From NCBI RefSeq assembly GCF_016907895.1, contig NZ_JAFBCV010000017.1:22490-86489 (forward strand): a stretch of DNA of 64,000 bases, in the 5' to 3' direction. Position numbers and translations under genes: made by a program. This document shows, one piece after another, positions 1 through 9,090 of the stretch. The stretch is from Shouchella xiaoxiensis (GTDB lineage Bacteria > Bacillota > Bacilli > Bacillales > Bacillaceae_D). Positions within the stretch are counted from its first letter, which is position 1. Every line of letters begins with the position of its first letter. The notes under the pieces are model-generated. The model was not told the origin of the DNA. It ran no database searches and saw only the letters and a list, made by a program, of their open reading frames with translations.

Positions 1-120
1 CTGCATCATAACCCATACAGCAAGCAAGGTTAGTACAATCGATAAGCCAAATCCAATTAAATGCTTCCAAGGAAAGCCGTGGTGCTCACTAGAAGTCGTT
101 TCTTGATTTTGGTTCGCCAT
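1..120 (-). CDS. qoxD: Quinol oxidase subunit IV (partial, C-terminus outside window)
   Basis: The first 40 codons of the small fourth subunit of the aa3-type menaquinol oxidase, starting with ATG at 118-120 directly next to the qoxC stop codon. The visible N-terminus is polar with a His pair, followed by the start of a first membrane helix (FGLSIVLTLLAVWVMMQ). This subunit has three helices in the family and helps assemble or stabilise the oxidase. It is the last gene of the qoxABCD order, and the rest lies beyond base 1. Identity rests on gene order plus this short N-terminus. Confidence 0.88.
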   Translation of the reverse strand, partial: MANQNQETTSSEHHGFPWKHLIGFGLSIVLTLLAVWVMMQ

Positions 121-735
121 TTAGATCCACTCCATTCCGAGCATGTAAACGCCCGTAAAGATAATGATCCATATTACATCAAGGAAGTGCCAATATAAGC
201 TAGCAATAAAGAACTTTGATGTTGTACGTGGCGTTAATCCTCTTTTCTTAATTTGAATCATCAGCATTGTAATCCACCCAATACCAATCGCTACGTGGAG
301 ACCGTGCGTTCCAAGTAGAACAAAGAACGCGGACCAGTGGGCACTTGCAGACAAGGTTGCACCTTCATGGGCATAATGAACAAACTCATAAATCTCAAAT
401 GCAAGGAAACCGAGACCGAGTAGTAAAGTTAAACCTACCCAAATCATCATCCGGTTCACCCTGCCGGCTCGCATCTCATGAATCGCAATTCCGGCAGTAA
501 AAGAACTGGTTAAAAGTAAGAACGTCATCGATAAGACAAGCCCTAAATCGAATAGCTCCCCTGTTGTAATGGCTGACGCGTTACGGTCAACCAATACAAA
601 GTATGATGCAAATAAAGTGGAAAACAAGGCAAATTCAGCACCGATGAAGACCCAGAAACCTAAGATGTTGTTTTTGCCTTCAAATGACTGATACTCTAGT
701 GGCTCATTTGTATTAATCGTTTCATTTGCTGCCAT
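121..735 (-). CDS. qoxC: Cytochrome aa3 quinol oxidase subunit III
   Basis: Subunit III of the haem-copper quinol oxidase, 204 residues, with five hydrophobic segments as expected for the short bacterial form. It starts FWVFIGAEFALF after a polar N-terminus and ends in two adjacent helices (ASLYWHFLDVIWIIIF), the conserved HFxDxxW signature. It is translated after qoxB with 3 bases between stop and start, using AAGGAGG about 7 bases upstream. It supports subunit I and proton-pumping stability in the cytoplasmic membrane and forms one operon with qoxB, qoxA and qoxD. Confidence 0.95.
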   Translation of the reverse strand: MAANETINTNEPLEYQSFEGKNNILGFWVFIGAEFALFSTLFASYFVLVDRNASAITTGELFDLGLVLSMTFLLLTSSFTAGIAIHEMRAGRVNRMMIWVGLTLLLGLGFLAFEIYEFVHYAHEGATLSASAHWSAFFVLLGTHGLHVAIGIGWITMLMIQIKKRGLTPRTTSKFFIASLYWHFLDVIWIIIFTGVYMLGMEWI

Positions 736-738
736 CGG

Positions 739-2682
739 TTATGCCTCCTTCGCTTTGTCTTCAGTTTCTTTTATTTCTTCAACAGATACATAGTACCCGT
801 CATTGTAATCAAATGAACGCATGATCATGCAGACAAAGATGCCAACAGCGCTTATAATCGCTGGGATCCACCAGCTAAAGACGAGCGCAAACGAGGCTGT
901 GAACATGAAGAAGGCCATTAACGGTCCAATCCACGTATTGTTCGGCATGTGAATCTTTTCGTAATCTGTGCTGGCATTCAAATCAATGCCTTTTTCTTTC
1001 ATATCCCAGAATGCGTCTCTTTCAGTCACAACTGGTGTATGAGCAAAGTTGTAATGCGGTGGAATCGCTGAAGATGTCGCCCATTCAAGCGTACGACCAT
1101 CCCATGGATCACCCGTTGTATCGCGTTTCTCATAGCGCCAGCTGTAGTAAATGTTATAAACAAATAACGCGAATGCTGCTGCCATCATAAATGCACCAAT
1201 TGTAGAAATAAAGTTAAGCGAGAACCAACCATCGGACTCAAGGTACGTGTAAATACGACGCGGCATCCCGTCTAGACCCAAGAAATACTGCGGGAAGAAA
1301 CAGACGTTAAAACCAATCATAAATACCCAGAATACCCACTTACCGATACGCTCGTTCATACGGTGACCAAACATTTTCGGATACCAATAAATTAGACCTG
1401 CAAAACAAGAGAATACCGTAGCCGCAATTAATACATAGTGAAAGTGAGACACTAAGAAATACGTATTATGGTACTGGTAATCTGCTGCTGCCATCGCTAG
1501 CATTACGCCGGTTACCCCACCGATTACGAAGTTCGGAATAAATCCAAGCGACCATAACATCGGTACGGTGAAGCGAATCTTTCCTTTATGAAGCGTAAAG
1601 AGCCAGTTAAAGATCTTAACCCCGGTTGGGATCGAGATTGCCATCGTCGAGATTGAGAAGAATGAGTTAACAGCCGCACTATTCCCCATCGTGAAGAAGT
1701 GGTGAACCCAAACTAAGAAGCTCAAGAATGAAATAATGACAATTGATGCGACCATCGCATTATAGCCAAACAGTTTTTTCCGGGCAAACGTTGAGATAAT
1801 CTCAGAGAAAATACCGAATGCCGGAAGCGCAACAATGTAAACTTCAGGGTGACCCCAAATCCAGAACAGATTCGCCCATAACATGTCGAGTCCTTCGCCC
1901 TGTAAGGTAAAGAAGGCGGAGCCGAACAGTAAGTCGAACGTCATCATCGCAAGTGCTACAGTTAGTACTGGGAAAGCAAGCACGATGATTAGAGACGTAA
2001 TGAATACCGTCCAGGTAAACATCGGCATCTTCATCAAGGACATACCTTTTGTCCGCATTCTTAGAATCGTGACAATGAAGTTAATCCCTGTTGCAAGTGT
2101 ACCAATTCCTGATAACTGAATACCAAGCGCGTAATAGTTTTGCCCTACGCCTGGACTAAAGTCATTTGAGGCGAGTGGAAAGTAAGACGTCCACCCCGCT
2201 GATGGAGAACCACCAATGATAAATGAAATATTAAAGAGTGCCATTCCGAAAAAGAATGTCCAAAAGCTTAAGTTATTCAAGAAAGGAAACGCTAAGTCAC
2301 GCGCTCCAATTTGCAGTGGTACAACAACGTTCATTAAACCGATTAAGAATGGCATTGCCATAAAGATAATCATAATCGTACCGTGCGTTGTAAAAATCTC
2401 ATTGTAGTGCTGGCCGCTTAAGAAGTCCATTTCTGGTGCCGCAAGCTGTACACGCATCATCATCGCGTCTACACCACCGCGGAACATCATCAGCAAGGCA
2501 CAGGCAATATACATAATACCGATCTTTTTATGATCAACAGTTGTGATCCAATCAGACCATAACATTTTCCACTTTTTAAAGTATGTGAGGGCGACGATAG
2601 CGATTATACTAGTAAGAGCAATGGAAATCTGCGCTCCTAGAATAAACGGGTCACCCGTTACAATAAATTCATCCCATCTCAA
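739..2682 (-). CDS. qoxB: Cytochrome aa3 quinol oxidase subunit I (catalytic)
   Basis: Catalytic subunit, 647 residues: holds haem a, haem a3 and CuB and reduces O2 to water while pumping protons. Visible signatures are [14 protein letters not shown] (CuB ligand His and the His-Tyr crosslink region), the CuB pair VHHFFTMG, and VSHFHYVL (haem ligands). The N-terminal 50 residues carry one extra helix before TTVDHKKIG, and the C-terminus has a 15th helix plus an acidic tail, typical of QoxB rather than of cytochrome c oxidase CtaD. Length matches the family. Second gene of the qox operon, 36 bases after qoxA. Confidence 0.97.
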   Translation of the reverse strand: MRWDEFIVTGDPFILGAQISIALTSIIAIVALTYFKKWKMLWSDWITTVDHKKIGIMYIACALLMMFRGGVDAMMMRVQLAAPEMDFLSGQHYNEIFTTHGTIMIIFMAMPFLIGLMNVVVPLQIGARDLAFPFLNNLSFWTFFFGMALFNISFIIGGSPSAGWTSYFPLASNDFSPGVGQNYYALGIQLSGIGTLATGINFIVTILRMRTKGMSLMKMPMFTWTVFITSLIIVLAFPVLTVALAMMTFDLLFGSAFFTLQGEGLDMLWANLFWIWGHPEVYIVALPAFGIFSEIISTFARKKLFGYNAMVASIVIISFLSFLVWVHHFFTMGNSAAVNSFFSISTMAISIPTGVKIFNWLFTLHKGKIRFTVPMLWSLGFIPNFVIGGVTGVMLAMAAADYQYHNTYFLVSHFHYVLIAATVFSCFAGLIYWYPKMFGHRMNERIGKWVFWVFMIGFNVCFFPQYFLGLDGMPRRIYTYLESDGWFSLNFISTIGAFMMAAAFALFVYNIYYSWRYEKRDTTGDPWDGRTLEWATSSAIPPHYNFAHTPVVTERDAFWDMKEKGIDLNASTDYEKIHMPNNTWIGPLMAFFMFTASFALVFSWWIPAIISAVGIFVCMIMRSFDYNDGYYVSVEEIKETEDKAKEA

Positions 2683-2718
2683 CGGTATATCCCCTCTCTT
2701 CCGCTGTATCTATCTCGC

Positions 2719-3696
2719 TTATTCATCCTCTAGCTCCACGTCGTAACGCTGATCAACATCAATCGGCTGCGTTAGGTAAGGCATTTCAAATGCTTTTCCT
2801 TCACGTGAATGAGGATTTAGTGCTTCATAGCCAAGCTCTGCTCGTTTATCTAATGAATACGTCGCGTCATACACATGATTAACGAATTCAAGATGTGTAG
2901 AAGAGAATGTCATTTCTGCTGCATGACCTGGAACCATTAAGTGCGCATACTCTTCCTCAGTTAATGGAGGAAATTCAGTCTGGGCTTCTTCAACCCAGTC
3001 ATCGTAACTATCAGATGTCATTGAGTTAACGGTAAAGCGCTGCTCCGCAAACCCTTCACCTGTGAAGTTCGCATTGCGTCCTTCGAAATTACCAATCTGA
3101 TCTGCTGCTAGAAACAGTTCTGTTTCCATACCTGACATGCTATATTTTTGACCGCCTAGCTGAGGAATCCAGAAGGAAGCCATCGAATCTGCTGATGTTA
3201 AGCGAAACAAGACCGGGCGATCAACAGGAATATTCACGTAATTGACTGTCTCAATTCCTTCGTCCGGATAACTGAAAATCCACTTCCAGTTTACGCTGGT
3301 CGCATGAATTTCAAGTGGTTCTTCTTGCACCTCCGCACCTTCAATAACAGGTGCTTCTTCAAGATTGTAAATCGTAATAACGGTTGGGACAGATAAGATC
3401 GTCACAATAATGATCGGAATAATTGTCCACGTTAATTCAAGCTTATGGCTTCCTTCAATCGACGGGTCGTAATTATCGTTGTTTCCGCGATCACGGTATT
3501 TAACGAGCATGATCGTTAACATAACAAAGACAACCAAAACGATGAAGACCATAAACCAAATTGATAACGTTATAAGACCTTTTTGTTCTGCTGCTACTGG
3601 TCCTTGTGGGTCAAGCACGGTAAGGCTCCCACAGCCACTTAGAAAGATAGCGACCATCGCAAACGAGATCCATTTAAAATAGGATGGTGTACTCAA
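2719..3696 (-). CDS. qoxA: Cytochrome aa3 quinol oxidase subunit II (lipoprotein)
   Basis: Subunit II, about 325 residues. It begins with a lipoprotein signal (lipobox LSGC), then two membrane helices and an extracytoplasmic cupredoxin domain. That domain has no Cys-x3-Cys CuA centre, which marks a quinol rather than cytochrome c oxidase. The start is placed at TTG 3694-3696 because AAAGGTGAT lies just upstream at 3701-3709; the longer reading to 3741 would add residues before the signal peptide and has no ribosome site. First gene of qoxABCD. The C-terminal tail is rich in Asp and Glu. Confidence 0.93.
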   Translation of the reverse strand: MSTPSYFKWISFAMVAIFLSGCGSLTVLDPQGPVAAEQKGLITLSIWFMVFIVLVVFVMLTIMLVKYRDRGNNDNYDPSIEGSHKLELTWTIIPIIIVTILSVPTVITIYNLEEAPVIEGAEVQEEPLEIHATSVNWKWIFSYPDEGIETVNYVNIPVDRPVLFRLTSADSMASFWIPQLGGQKYSMSGMETELFLAADQIGNFEGRNANFTGEGFAEQRFTVNSMTSDSYDDWVEEAQTEFPPLTEEEYAHLMVPGHAAEMTFSSTHLEFVNHVYDATYSLDKRAELGYEALNPHSREGKAFEMPYLTQPIDVDQRYDVELEDE

Positions 3697-3955
3697 TAAT
3701 ATCACCTTTCTTTTGGCATAATAGAAAACAAGTGTGCGCATAACTATGTGAAATAGTGAACGTGCAACTTAGCTGACTTCATCCTAACACTTTCTGAGTG
3801 AGAATAGGGCAATTTCCTTGTGCGTCTCAGAAATTATCATAAATTAGACAAAAAAAAGTTACGAAGCAGACACATCTTTACCAAGACTTTCTTGTTAGCG
3901 CAATCACTAAATACCCGAAAAATGGGCAATGTAAACAAAAGGAGGTTGATCGATA

Positions 3956-4207
3956 ATGAGTGAAGCCTATTTATGCCCAAAATGTAAAACGAACCGAACC
4001 CGGTTCCATCAAATCACACAAGATGCCCATCCAGTAAAACTTGATCCCCGCAGTGGTGAATTAGTTGAGTCCTATACTGAGGACGAACTAACGGCCATTC
4101 ATATGCATTACAATGGTCCAACTGTACGCATTCAGTGCGGCGCATGTGGGCTAAATGAATCGGAACAATCGTTTATTGCCTTTGCTAAAAACAGTCCGCT
4201 TACTTAA
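3956..4207 (+). CDS. Small double-CxxC zinc-ribbon protein, function unknown
   Basis: An 83-residue soluble protein with CPKC at residues 7-10 and CGAC at 61-64, the spacing expected of one zinc-ribbon fold. The middle is polar with several His residues. The start is secured by an excellent ribosome site (AAAGGAGGTTGAT, 3940-3952). It is transcribed away from the qox operon and ends in a strong shared terminator, so it is a single-gene unit. I do not recognise a characterised homologue; metal binding is inferred from the Cys pairs only. Confidence 0.8.
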   Translation: MSEAYLCPKCKTNRTRFHQITQDAHPVKLDPRSGELVESYTEDELTAIHMHYNGPTVRIQCGACGLNESEQSFIAFAKNSPLT

Positions 4208-4212
4208 ATTAA

Positions 4213-4244
4213 AATGCCTGGTTCCACTAGCGGAACCAGGCATT
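4213..4244. terminator. Bidirectional intrinsic terminator
   Basis: A 13-bp perfect inverted repeat, AATGCCTGGTTCC at 4213-4225 and its complement at 4232-4244, with a 6-base loop. It sits between the convergent zinc-ribbon gene and the esterase gene and probably serves both. Confidence 0.8.
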
Positions 4245-4251
4245 CACTTAT

Positions 4252-5445
4252 TTACGCTTCGTTTTGAAGAAAAATGTCACTAATACGTCTTTCTATATGA
4301 CGTCCAATTAAATAGGCACCCATTGCATAGGCTTCTAATTCATCCCGCCATGAATCTTGAGTTTGGAGTACACTTATTTCAAAGCCTTCCTTATTATAAG
4401 TCTCTTGCCCTGTTGAGGAAAAGGACTGATTTAAATAAGAAGCCATCTGCCTCATTCCGTCATTCCCCCGCTCCATCACTTCATAAAAAGAAACAAAGCC
4501 GTGCATCACACCATCATAGCGAACGGCCGTCACCTGATTCCCTGCTTCAAACAATCGCTTGGCATAAGCCTCGCCCTCATCTCTTAGCGGATCAAACTCA
4601 GCTGTTAACACGAGCGTATCCGGCATGTTGCTTAAGTCTTCCGTCAAAAGCGGAGAGGTAAATGGGCTTGACCAATCTTCTTCAATAGGTGCATACGTTT
4701 GACGTGAACGCTCCATTACGCCTCTAGATAAAAAGTAATAGCCGCTTGAATACAGGTCTCTAGAGGCAAATTCGCTGTCTAGAAACGTTGTTAACGGATA
4801 GAGCAGCACTTGACTTTTAATGGAAGGCCCTTCTTCACTCTTTGCCCGATACGATACGGCCGCTGCTAAATTTCCGCCGGCACTATCCCCAGCTACAGCT
4901 AGTTGGCTCACATCAGCATCTAGCAAATCCGCTTCTTGTTCAACCCATTTCACTGTTTCATAGCTATCATTAAAAGCAGTAGGGTATTCGAATTCAGGTG
5001 CCAATCGGTAGCCTGGTGCAACAACAATTGCCTGCGTTCTGCCTGCAAGTGAGCGAATGACATTATCGTGCGATTCAATATTGCCATACCCCTCCATAAA
5101 AGCTCCCCCGTGGTAATAGACGATGACCGGGTGTGGTCCAGCAGCAATCGGTTTGTAAATTCGCAGTGGAATCGAACCACCATCGCTTGTTGCCATTTCC
5201 GTATCAATTCGTGTTATCGTCGGTGCGGTGGGGCTTGCTAAAAAAGATGGCGTCGATAAGCCCTGCGGTAAGAGCTGTTCATCCACTGCATGCAAAATCA
5301 CAGCTGTTTTAGGGGGAACACGACCAGCTTCTGTGTAGCGCCATGATTGAACAGTCCCAATAATAATGAAGCAGGCGACAACAAAGACCAAGCCAACAAT
5401 CATACTACCGCGCACTAGTCGCTTTTTCCCTGTTTGCATCCCCAC
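4252..5445 (-). CDS. Membrane-anchored alpha/beta hydrolase (HSL-type esterase)
   Basis: 397 residues: an N-terminal helix (residues 14-32) that anchors or exports it, then a hormone-sensitive-lipase-type hydrolase domain. Oxyanion motif YHGGAF at 111-116, nucleophile elbow GDSAGG with Ser188, acid in EFDPLRDEG and His in MHGF. After the domain comes an unusual tail of about 60 residues ending ERRISDIFLQNEA. The start is GTG at 5445, 7 bases after GGGGGA; the ATG six bases further in is spaced too far. It likely hydrolyses short acyl esters on the outer side of the membrane. Substrate unknown. Confidence 0.85.
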   Translation of the reverse strand: MGMQTGKKRLVRGSMIVGLVFVVACFIIIGTVQSWRYTEAGRVPPKTAVILHAVDEQLLPQGLSTPSFLASPTAPTITRIDTEMATSDGGSIPLRIYKPIAAGPHPVIVYYHGGAFMEGYGNIESHDNVIRSLAGRTQAIVVAPGYRLAPEFEYPTAFNDSYETVKWVEQEADLLDADVSQLAVAGDSAGGNLAAAVSYRAKSEEGPSIKSQVLLYPLTTFLDSEFASRDLYSSGYYFLSRGVMERSRQTYAPIEEDWSSPFTSPLLTEDLSNMPDTLVLTAEFDPLRDEGEAYAKRLFEAGNQVTAVRYDGVMHGFVSFYEVMERGNDGMRQMASYLNQSFSSTGQETYNKEGFEISVLQTQDSWRDELEAYAMGAYLIGRHIERRISDIFLQNEA

Positions 5446-5483
5446 AATGCTTCCCCCTCTACCCGCCTGTTAATTAACGCAAA

Positions 5484-6014
5484 CTAATTCTTCCTTTGCC
5501 AGTTCTCTTCAATGAATTCGTCGCGTCCACTTTGTTTCCGATCCGCTTTGTAAGCACTTGGTTCTTTTTTATAGAAATCCTGATGTTCTTGTTCAGCTAA
5601 ATAAAACGCTTCAGCTGGTCGTACAGCTGTAACGATTGGCTTCTTAAAACGACCACTGTCTGCCACCTCTTGTTTAGTAGCAAGCGCCTGCGCCTGTTGC
5701 TCAGTCGAATGATAGAAGATTGCTGTGGTGTACTGACTGCCACGGTCTTGAAATTGTCCGCCTTCGTCTGTTGGATCAATTTGTGGCCAGTAGAGCTCCA
5801 GCAGCTTTTCATAGGGGAACAGCGCTGAATCAAATGTAATTTGCACCACTTCTAAATGACCTGTCTCTCCCGTTTTTACTTGCTCATAGCTAGGTGCTTC
5901 AACCGTGCCGCCCATATAACCTGACTCAACAACCTTAATACCAGGAAGCTGATCAAAGGGCTGTACCATGCACCAAAAGCAGCCTCCAGCAAATGTCGCT
6001 TTTTCAATTGCCAT
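5484..6014 (-). CDS. msrA: Peptide methionine sulfoxide reductase A
   Basis: 176 residues. Reduces the S-epimer of methionine sulfoxide in proteins. The N-terminal motif GGCFWCMVQ gives the catalytic Cys12 and neighbouring Cys15; GYMGGTVEAPSYEQV and the Glu-rich HLEVVQITFD region are standard for MsrA. Length is normal. The start codon overlaps the 3' end of uvsE by 11 bases, so it is translationally coupled to a DNA-repair gene and an IscA-like gene upstream, a plausible oxidative/UV damage repair group. No MsrB is fused or adjacent. Confidence 0.96.
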   Translation of the reverse strand: MAIEKATFAGGCFWCMVQPFDQLPGIKVVESGYMGGTVEAPSYEQVKTGETGHLEVVQITFDSALFPYEKLLELYWPQIDPTDEGGQFQDRGSQYTTAIFYHSTEQQAQALATKQEVADSGRFKKPIVTAVRPAEAFYLAEQEHQDFYKKEPSAYKADRKQSGRDEFIEENWQRKN

Positions 6015-6900
6015 CGTTTTTCCCCTCCGTCTCTAGCACTTGTTGTCTTAAGGACAGTAGCGCTTTCTCTTTTGCTTTCGCTTCAAGCATCACATCTGTA
6101 TCGATGTCGCCAAGCACACGCTTTAGTACTTGAAAATCTGCTAGTTCAATGTAATCACGGTGACGCGGGTCACTTGTGCTGTCCTTACCCGAACTAATAT
6201 GAACTTTTGGCTTCATCTTCCATGTTTTTGCCACTTCAGCATATAGCGTTTTAAGATCGTCTTCCTCGGTATGAAAACAGCGCTCATGGTGAATATCAAA
6301 ACAAATCGTTACCCCTGATTGATGGTGAATATCTAGCACGTCTCGCGTATGAAACGTTTTATCATCGTTTTCAAGCCGTATTTTTTCTTTTACATCATCT
6401 GGTAACGTCTGATAAACCTCAACGAACGTTTTCTTCGCTTTTTCCTTATCGCCATAAGCTCCGCCTGTATGAATAATGATGTCTGTTCCGCCGACTAAAT
6501 CAAGCAGTTGACTGTGATAGCCTAAGTCGAGCTTGGCATTCTCAACCACCTGTTCACGAGGGGAATTTAAGACAGTATATTGGCCTGGGTGCATCGAGAA
6601 ACGTAGCCCTTGTTCTTTCTTTTTCGTTTTAATTAGCGCTAACCTTTCAAGTACTTCCTCATCTTTAGCCCATTCCCAATTCATCTCTGGATGGGTCGCA
6701 AACGGAACAATATCGCTAGAGAGACGCAAAAAGCGTATTTGGTGCTGTTCATTAAAGCTTAGCATTGCCTCAACTTGAGCAATATTATGAAGCGTTAACT
6801 CTTTTATTTTGGCCATACCTTCTTGACGCATTGTTGCCAAACGACATGTTCTAAACTGACTCGGTAACGTTAAGTTCAGACAAGCATATCCAAGTTCCAT
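6004..6900 (-). CDS. uvsE: UV damage endonuclease UvsE
   Basis: 298 residues, TIM-barrel UV dimer endonuclease that nicks 5' of photoproducts in a repair route independent of excinucleases. The N-terminus MELGYACLNLTLPS and later motifs (RFSMHPGQY, DIIIHTGGAYGDK, RLENDD, CFDIHH, VHISSGKDS) carry the metal-binding His, Glu and Asp residues of the family. The start is ATG at 6898-6900 with AAGGAG at 6907-6912; 18 further in-frame codons upstream are not family sequence. It follows the IscA-like gene by 10 bases and overlaps msrA. Confidence 0.95.
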   Translation of the reverse strand: MELGYACLNLTLPSQFRTCRLATMRQEGMAKIKELTLHNIAQVEAMLSFNEQHQIRFLRLSSDIVPFATHPEMNWEWAKDEEVLERLALIKTKKKEQGLRFSMHPGQYTVLNSPREQVVENAKLDLGYHSQLLDLVGGTDIIIHTGGAYGDKEKAKKTFVEVYQTLPDDVKEKIRLENDDKTFHTRDVLDIHHQSGVTICFDIHHERCFHTEEDDLKTLYAEVAKTWKMKPKVHISSGKDSTSDPRHRDYIELADFQVLKRVLGDIDTDVMLEAKAKEKALLSLRQQVLETEGKNDGN

Positions 6901-6910
6901 ATCAAGCTCC

Positions 6911-7216
6911 TTATGACGTAGCCGACTCCTCGTATTCAAACTCAATTTCTTCATTTTTTCGACTGTATTTGATTTTGACGCTATGATGATTAAAGTACCA
7001 CATATCTTGTTCCTCTATGAAAAAGCGGAAGCCGCCTTCTTCTTGAATTGCTTTTGGATTCACAGGTTCCGTTTGGCTTATTCCAATCGAAAACCCACTT
7101 TGTAAATTGCCACAACCACCGTAGCGACCAAATAACCGAATCGGTGTTAGCTCCTCTCCTTGCCCAAATTCCTCTTTAAACCAAGCCATGGCAGGCTTTG
7201 TAATTTCAATATTCAT
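6911..7216 (-). CDS. HesB/IscA-family protein (YneR-like)
   Basis: 101 residues of the HesB/IscA superfamily: MNIEITKPAMAWFKEEF, then FGRYGGCGNLQSGFSIGI with a single Cys, and a C-terminal acidic stretch. Classical IscA carriers have three conserved Cys residues; only one is seen here, so this belongs to the YneR-like branch whose role in Fe-S metabolism is uncertain. First gene of the unit with uvsE and msrA. It may bind a cluster weakly or be a non-cluster relative. Confidence 0.85.
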   Translation of the reverse strand: MNIEITKPAMAWFKEEFGQGEELTPIRLFGRYGGCGNLQSGFSIGISQTEPVNPKAIQEEGGFRFFIEEQDMWYFNHHSVKIKYSRKNEEIEFEYEESATS

Positions 7217-7348
7217 GTCTAATTCCTCCTACCACAAGGGTTTTTTGATCTTTACACTCATTATAAAACAAATAGGTCTTGTTTACATCTTTCCTTAAGG
7301 AAACTTTTTTTACCGTGGTGAATACACTAGCAAAAAGGAGAATCTCTT

Positions 7349-7447
7349 ATGCTTAAAAATAACACATTCGCGTATATTCAACTACTTGTAAAGCTCAACT
7401 TAATTACAGAGGAACAATCAAAGGCATACAAAAAACCGATTCGCTAA
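7349..7447 (+). CDS. Short 32-residue protein, unknown
   Basis: ATG at 7349 with AAAAAGGAG at 7332-7340, 8 bases upstream. The product is 32 residues (MLKNNTFAYIQLLVKLNLIT, then EEQSKAYKKPIR), a short amphipathic helix with a basic end. Its last codons run into the left arm of the cheV terminator, so gene and hairpin overlap. The good ribosome site and sensible composition argue for translation, but no homologue is recognised. Confidence 0.45.
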   Translation: MLKNNTFAYIQLLVKLNLITEEQSKAYKKPIR

Positions 7448-7461
7448 AAGCCAATCGGTTT
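7433..7461 (-). terminator. Terminator of cheV
   Basis: Inverted repeat AAACCGATT (7433-7441) and AATCGGTTT (7453-7461); on the minus strand the hairpin is followed by a T run. It lies just past the cheV stop codon. Confidence 0.75.
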
Positions 7462-7465
7462 GTTT

Positions 7466-8344
7466 CTACTTTAATAGATGCTGATCAAGAACAGCAATTA
7501 ATTTTTCTATATCAGGTTTCACGACATGACTCGTCACTCCCGCCTCTTTTCCCTTCCTCTCTACAACAGATGGATGTAAGGACGAGAATGAGAAAACAGG
7601 CACGTCTTGGAATAGAGGCAATTGCCGCAGACGCTTTGTGAATTCGAAACCATTTCGATGAGGCAGATCAATATCTGTGATCACCGCATCAAATACGTCC
7701 TCATCTTCCATATTCGCCGTATAATCATTGGCATCTTTTCCATTATTGAAAACAAGTACGTCTTTGTAACCAGCATCGGCTAGTGCCTCCGTTAGGAGAA
7801 GTCGCATCGTCTGAGAATCTTCTAATAAAAGAAGGGACATCGTTTCTCGTTCAACTCGATAATTCTCCTTGAAATCAATCGAGAAATGCAGCGGGTGAAT
7901 GTAATGAACCGCCTTTTCCAAATCAAGTATAAACGCCATCTCTTCCGCCGAAATGGTGACAATACCGGAGAGAAATTTTTCTTTTCCTTTTGACACATCA
8001 TCAGGTGGCGTAATTTGCTTTGTATGGATGCGTTTAATGCTGGAAACATCCCCTACACGCAGGGCAAATTGGCGTTCGGCAAATTCGACGATAATAAAGT
8101 ATTTATTTTCTTCCGCATCCAATTGCAAAAGCTCATATGTATTTAATAACGGTATAGCCGTATCGCGAACGCGAATCATGCCCTCGACCATCTTGTGTCG
8201 GTTTGGTGAAGCATGAACTTCTACCGGACGAATGATTTCTTTTACTTTTAACACATTTAAAGCATACTGTTGCTCATTTAATCGAAACAAAATTAATTCT
8301 TGATCGTATTCTTGTTGCTCAGACTGAAACAACGCAAGCGCCAT
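7466..8344 (-). CDS. cheV: Chemotaxis coupling protein CheV (CheW-receiver fusion)
   Basis: 292 residues: a CheW-like coupling domain (about 15-155) that links chemoreceptors to CheA, joined to a response-regulator receiver domain (about 168-290). The receiver has the acidic pair E175/D176, the phosphorylation site Asp224 in VITDIDLPHRNG and Lys in HVVKPD. In Bacillus, phosphorylated CheV contributes to adaptation. Start ATG has TAGGAGGAGA just upstream. Transcribed alone, as is usual for cheV in Bacillus. Confidence 0.95.
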   Translation of the reverse strand: MALALFQSEQQEYDQELILFRLNEQQYALNVLKVKEIIRPVEVHASPNRHKMVEGMIRVRDTAIPLLNTYELLQLDAEENKYFIIVEFAERQFALRVGDVSSIKRIHTKQITPPDDVSKGKEKFLSGIVTISAEEMAFILDLEKAVHYIHPLHFSIDFKENYRVERETMSLLLLEDSQTMRLLLTEALADAGYKDVLVFNNGKDANDYTANMEDEDVFDAVITDIDLPHRNGFEFTKRLRQLPLFQDVPVFSFSSLHPSVVERKGKEAGVTSHVVKPDIEKLIAVLDQHLLK

Positions 8345-8405
8345 GAAGCTCTCCTCCTAAAACAAACAGGCTTTGCCTTCTTATCGGTTGGAAAAGCGGA
8401 ATTGT

Positions 8406-9077
8406 TTAGTCCTGTTCAATAAAGATTTTAATATCAGCTTCTGCCATAAGTTCGTCGATCAGCTCTGTTGCTGCGGCTTGACGTTTTCCAGCTTCTAGCT
8501 CAGCAATTATTTGTTCACGAACGTCGTCAAGGTCTTGCTCTGTGTCTTGGGCTTCATAACGCTGCTCTATTTCTTCTTCAGTAATAACCGGTGCTCCTTT
8601 TTCGGCTTCGACAAAACGAAAGCGGATTAAATCCTGCTTCACTTCAGCCTCGTACTCCTCAATCGTCATGCCAGAAGCTTGGACGACTTCTTCATAGGCT
8701 TCTTCGGTTTCAATGCCTTCTTGTTCTAGTAGCTCCGCAATTACTTCATCAACTTCCTCATCACTAATTTCAATTTGTTGTTCCTCCGCCGCTTGAGTGA
8801 GTAAGCGCGTATGTATCTCGCTTGTAAGCAATTGTTGCAAGATATTTTCTTGCACTACCAGTGTTTCTTCCGCGGCTTCTTCATACGCTCCTGTAAATGC
8901 AATAAAATCTTCCTCTATGCTCGCCTTATCAATCGATTCACCATTTACTGTAGCTAGGACGTCAGGCCATTCCTCCGGATCAACCGATTGATAAACTCGT
9001 TCATAATCATCTTCAGCCGATGAACAGCCAGCAAGCACAACTGCCATTAGCGCTAAACCCAATCGTTTCATTTCCAT
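8406..9077 (-). CDS. SurA/PrsA-like N-terminal domain lipoprotein
   Basis: About 223 residues. Signal peptide with lipobox VLAGC (Cys18), then DVLATVNGESIDKASIEEDF, the pattern that opens SurA/PrsA-type chaperones. Very rich in Glu and Asp. No parvulin isomerase domain follows, so it would be a chaperone-only relative. The start is ATG 9075-9077, preceded by AAGGGAACGGA; the in-frame sequence upstream overlaps the dipeptidase gene. It follows that gene by 13 bases and probably shares its transcript. Likely acts at the outer face of the membrane on secreted proteins. Confidence 0.8.
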   Translation of the reverse strand: MEMKRLGLALMAVVLAGCSSAEDDYERVYQSVDPEEWPDVLATVNGESIDKASIEEDFIAFTGAYEEAAEETLVVQENILQQLLTSEIHTRLLTQAAEEQQIEISDEEVDEVIAELLEQEGIETEEAYEEVVQASGMTIEEYEAEVKQDLIRFRFVEAEKGAPVITEEEIEQRYEAQDTEQDLDDVREQIIAELEAGKRQAAATELIDELMAEADIKIFIEQD

Positions 9078-9090
9078 TCCGTTCCCTTCT

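Noticed and set aside
2719..3696. Possible cytochrome c oxidase subunit II
   Set aside because: No Cys-x3-Cys CuA site is present in the extracytoplasmic domain and the gene order is qox, so a quinol oxidase is the better call.
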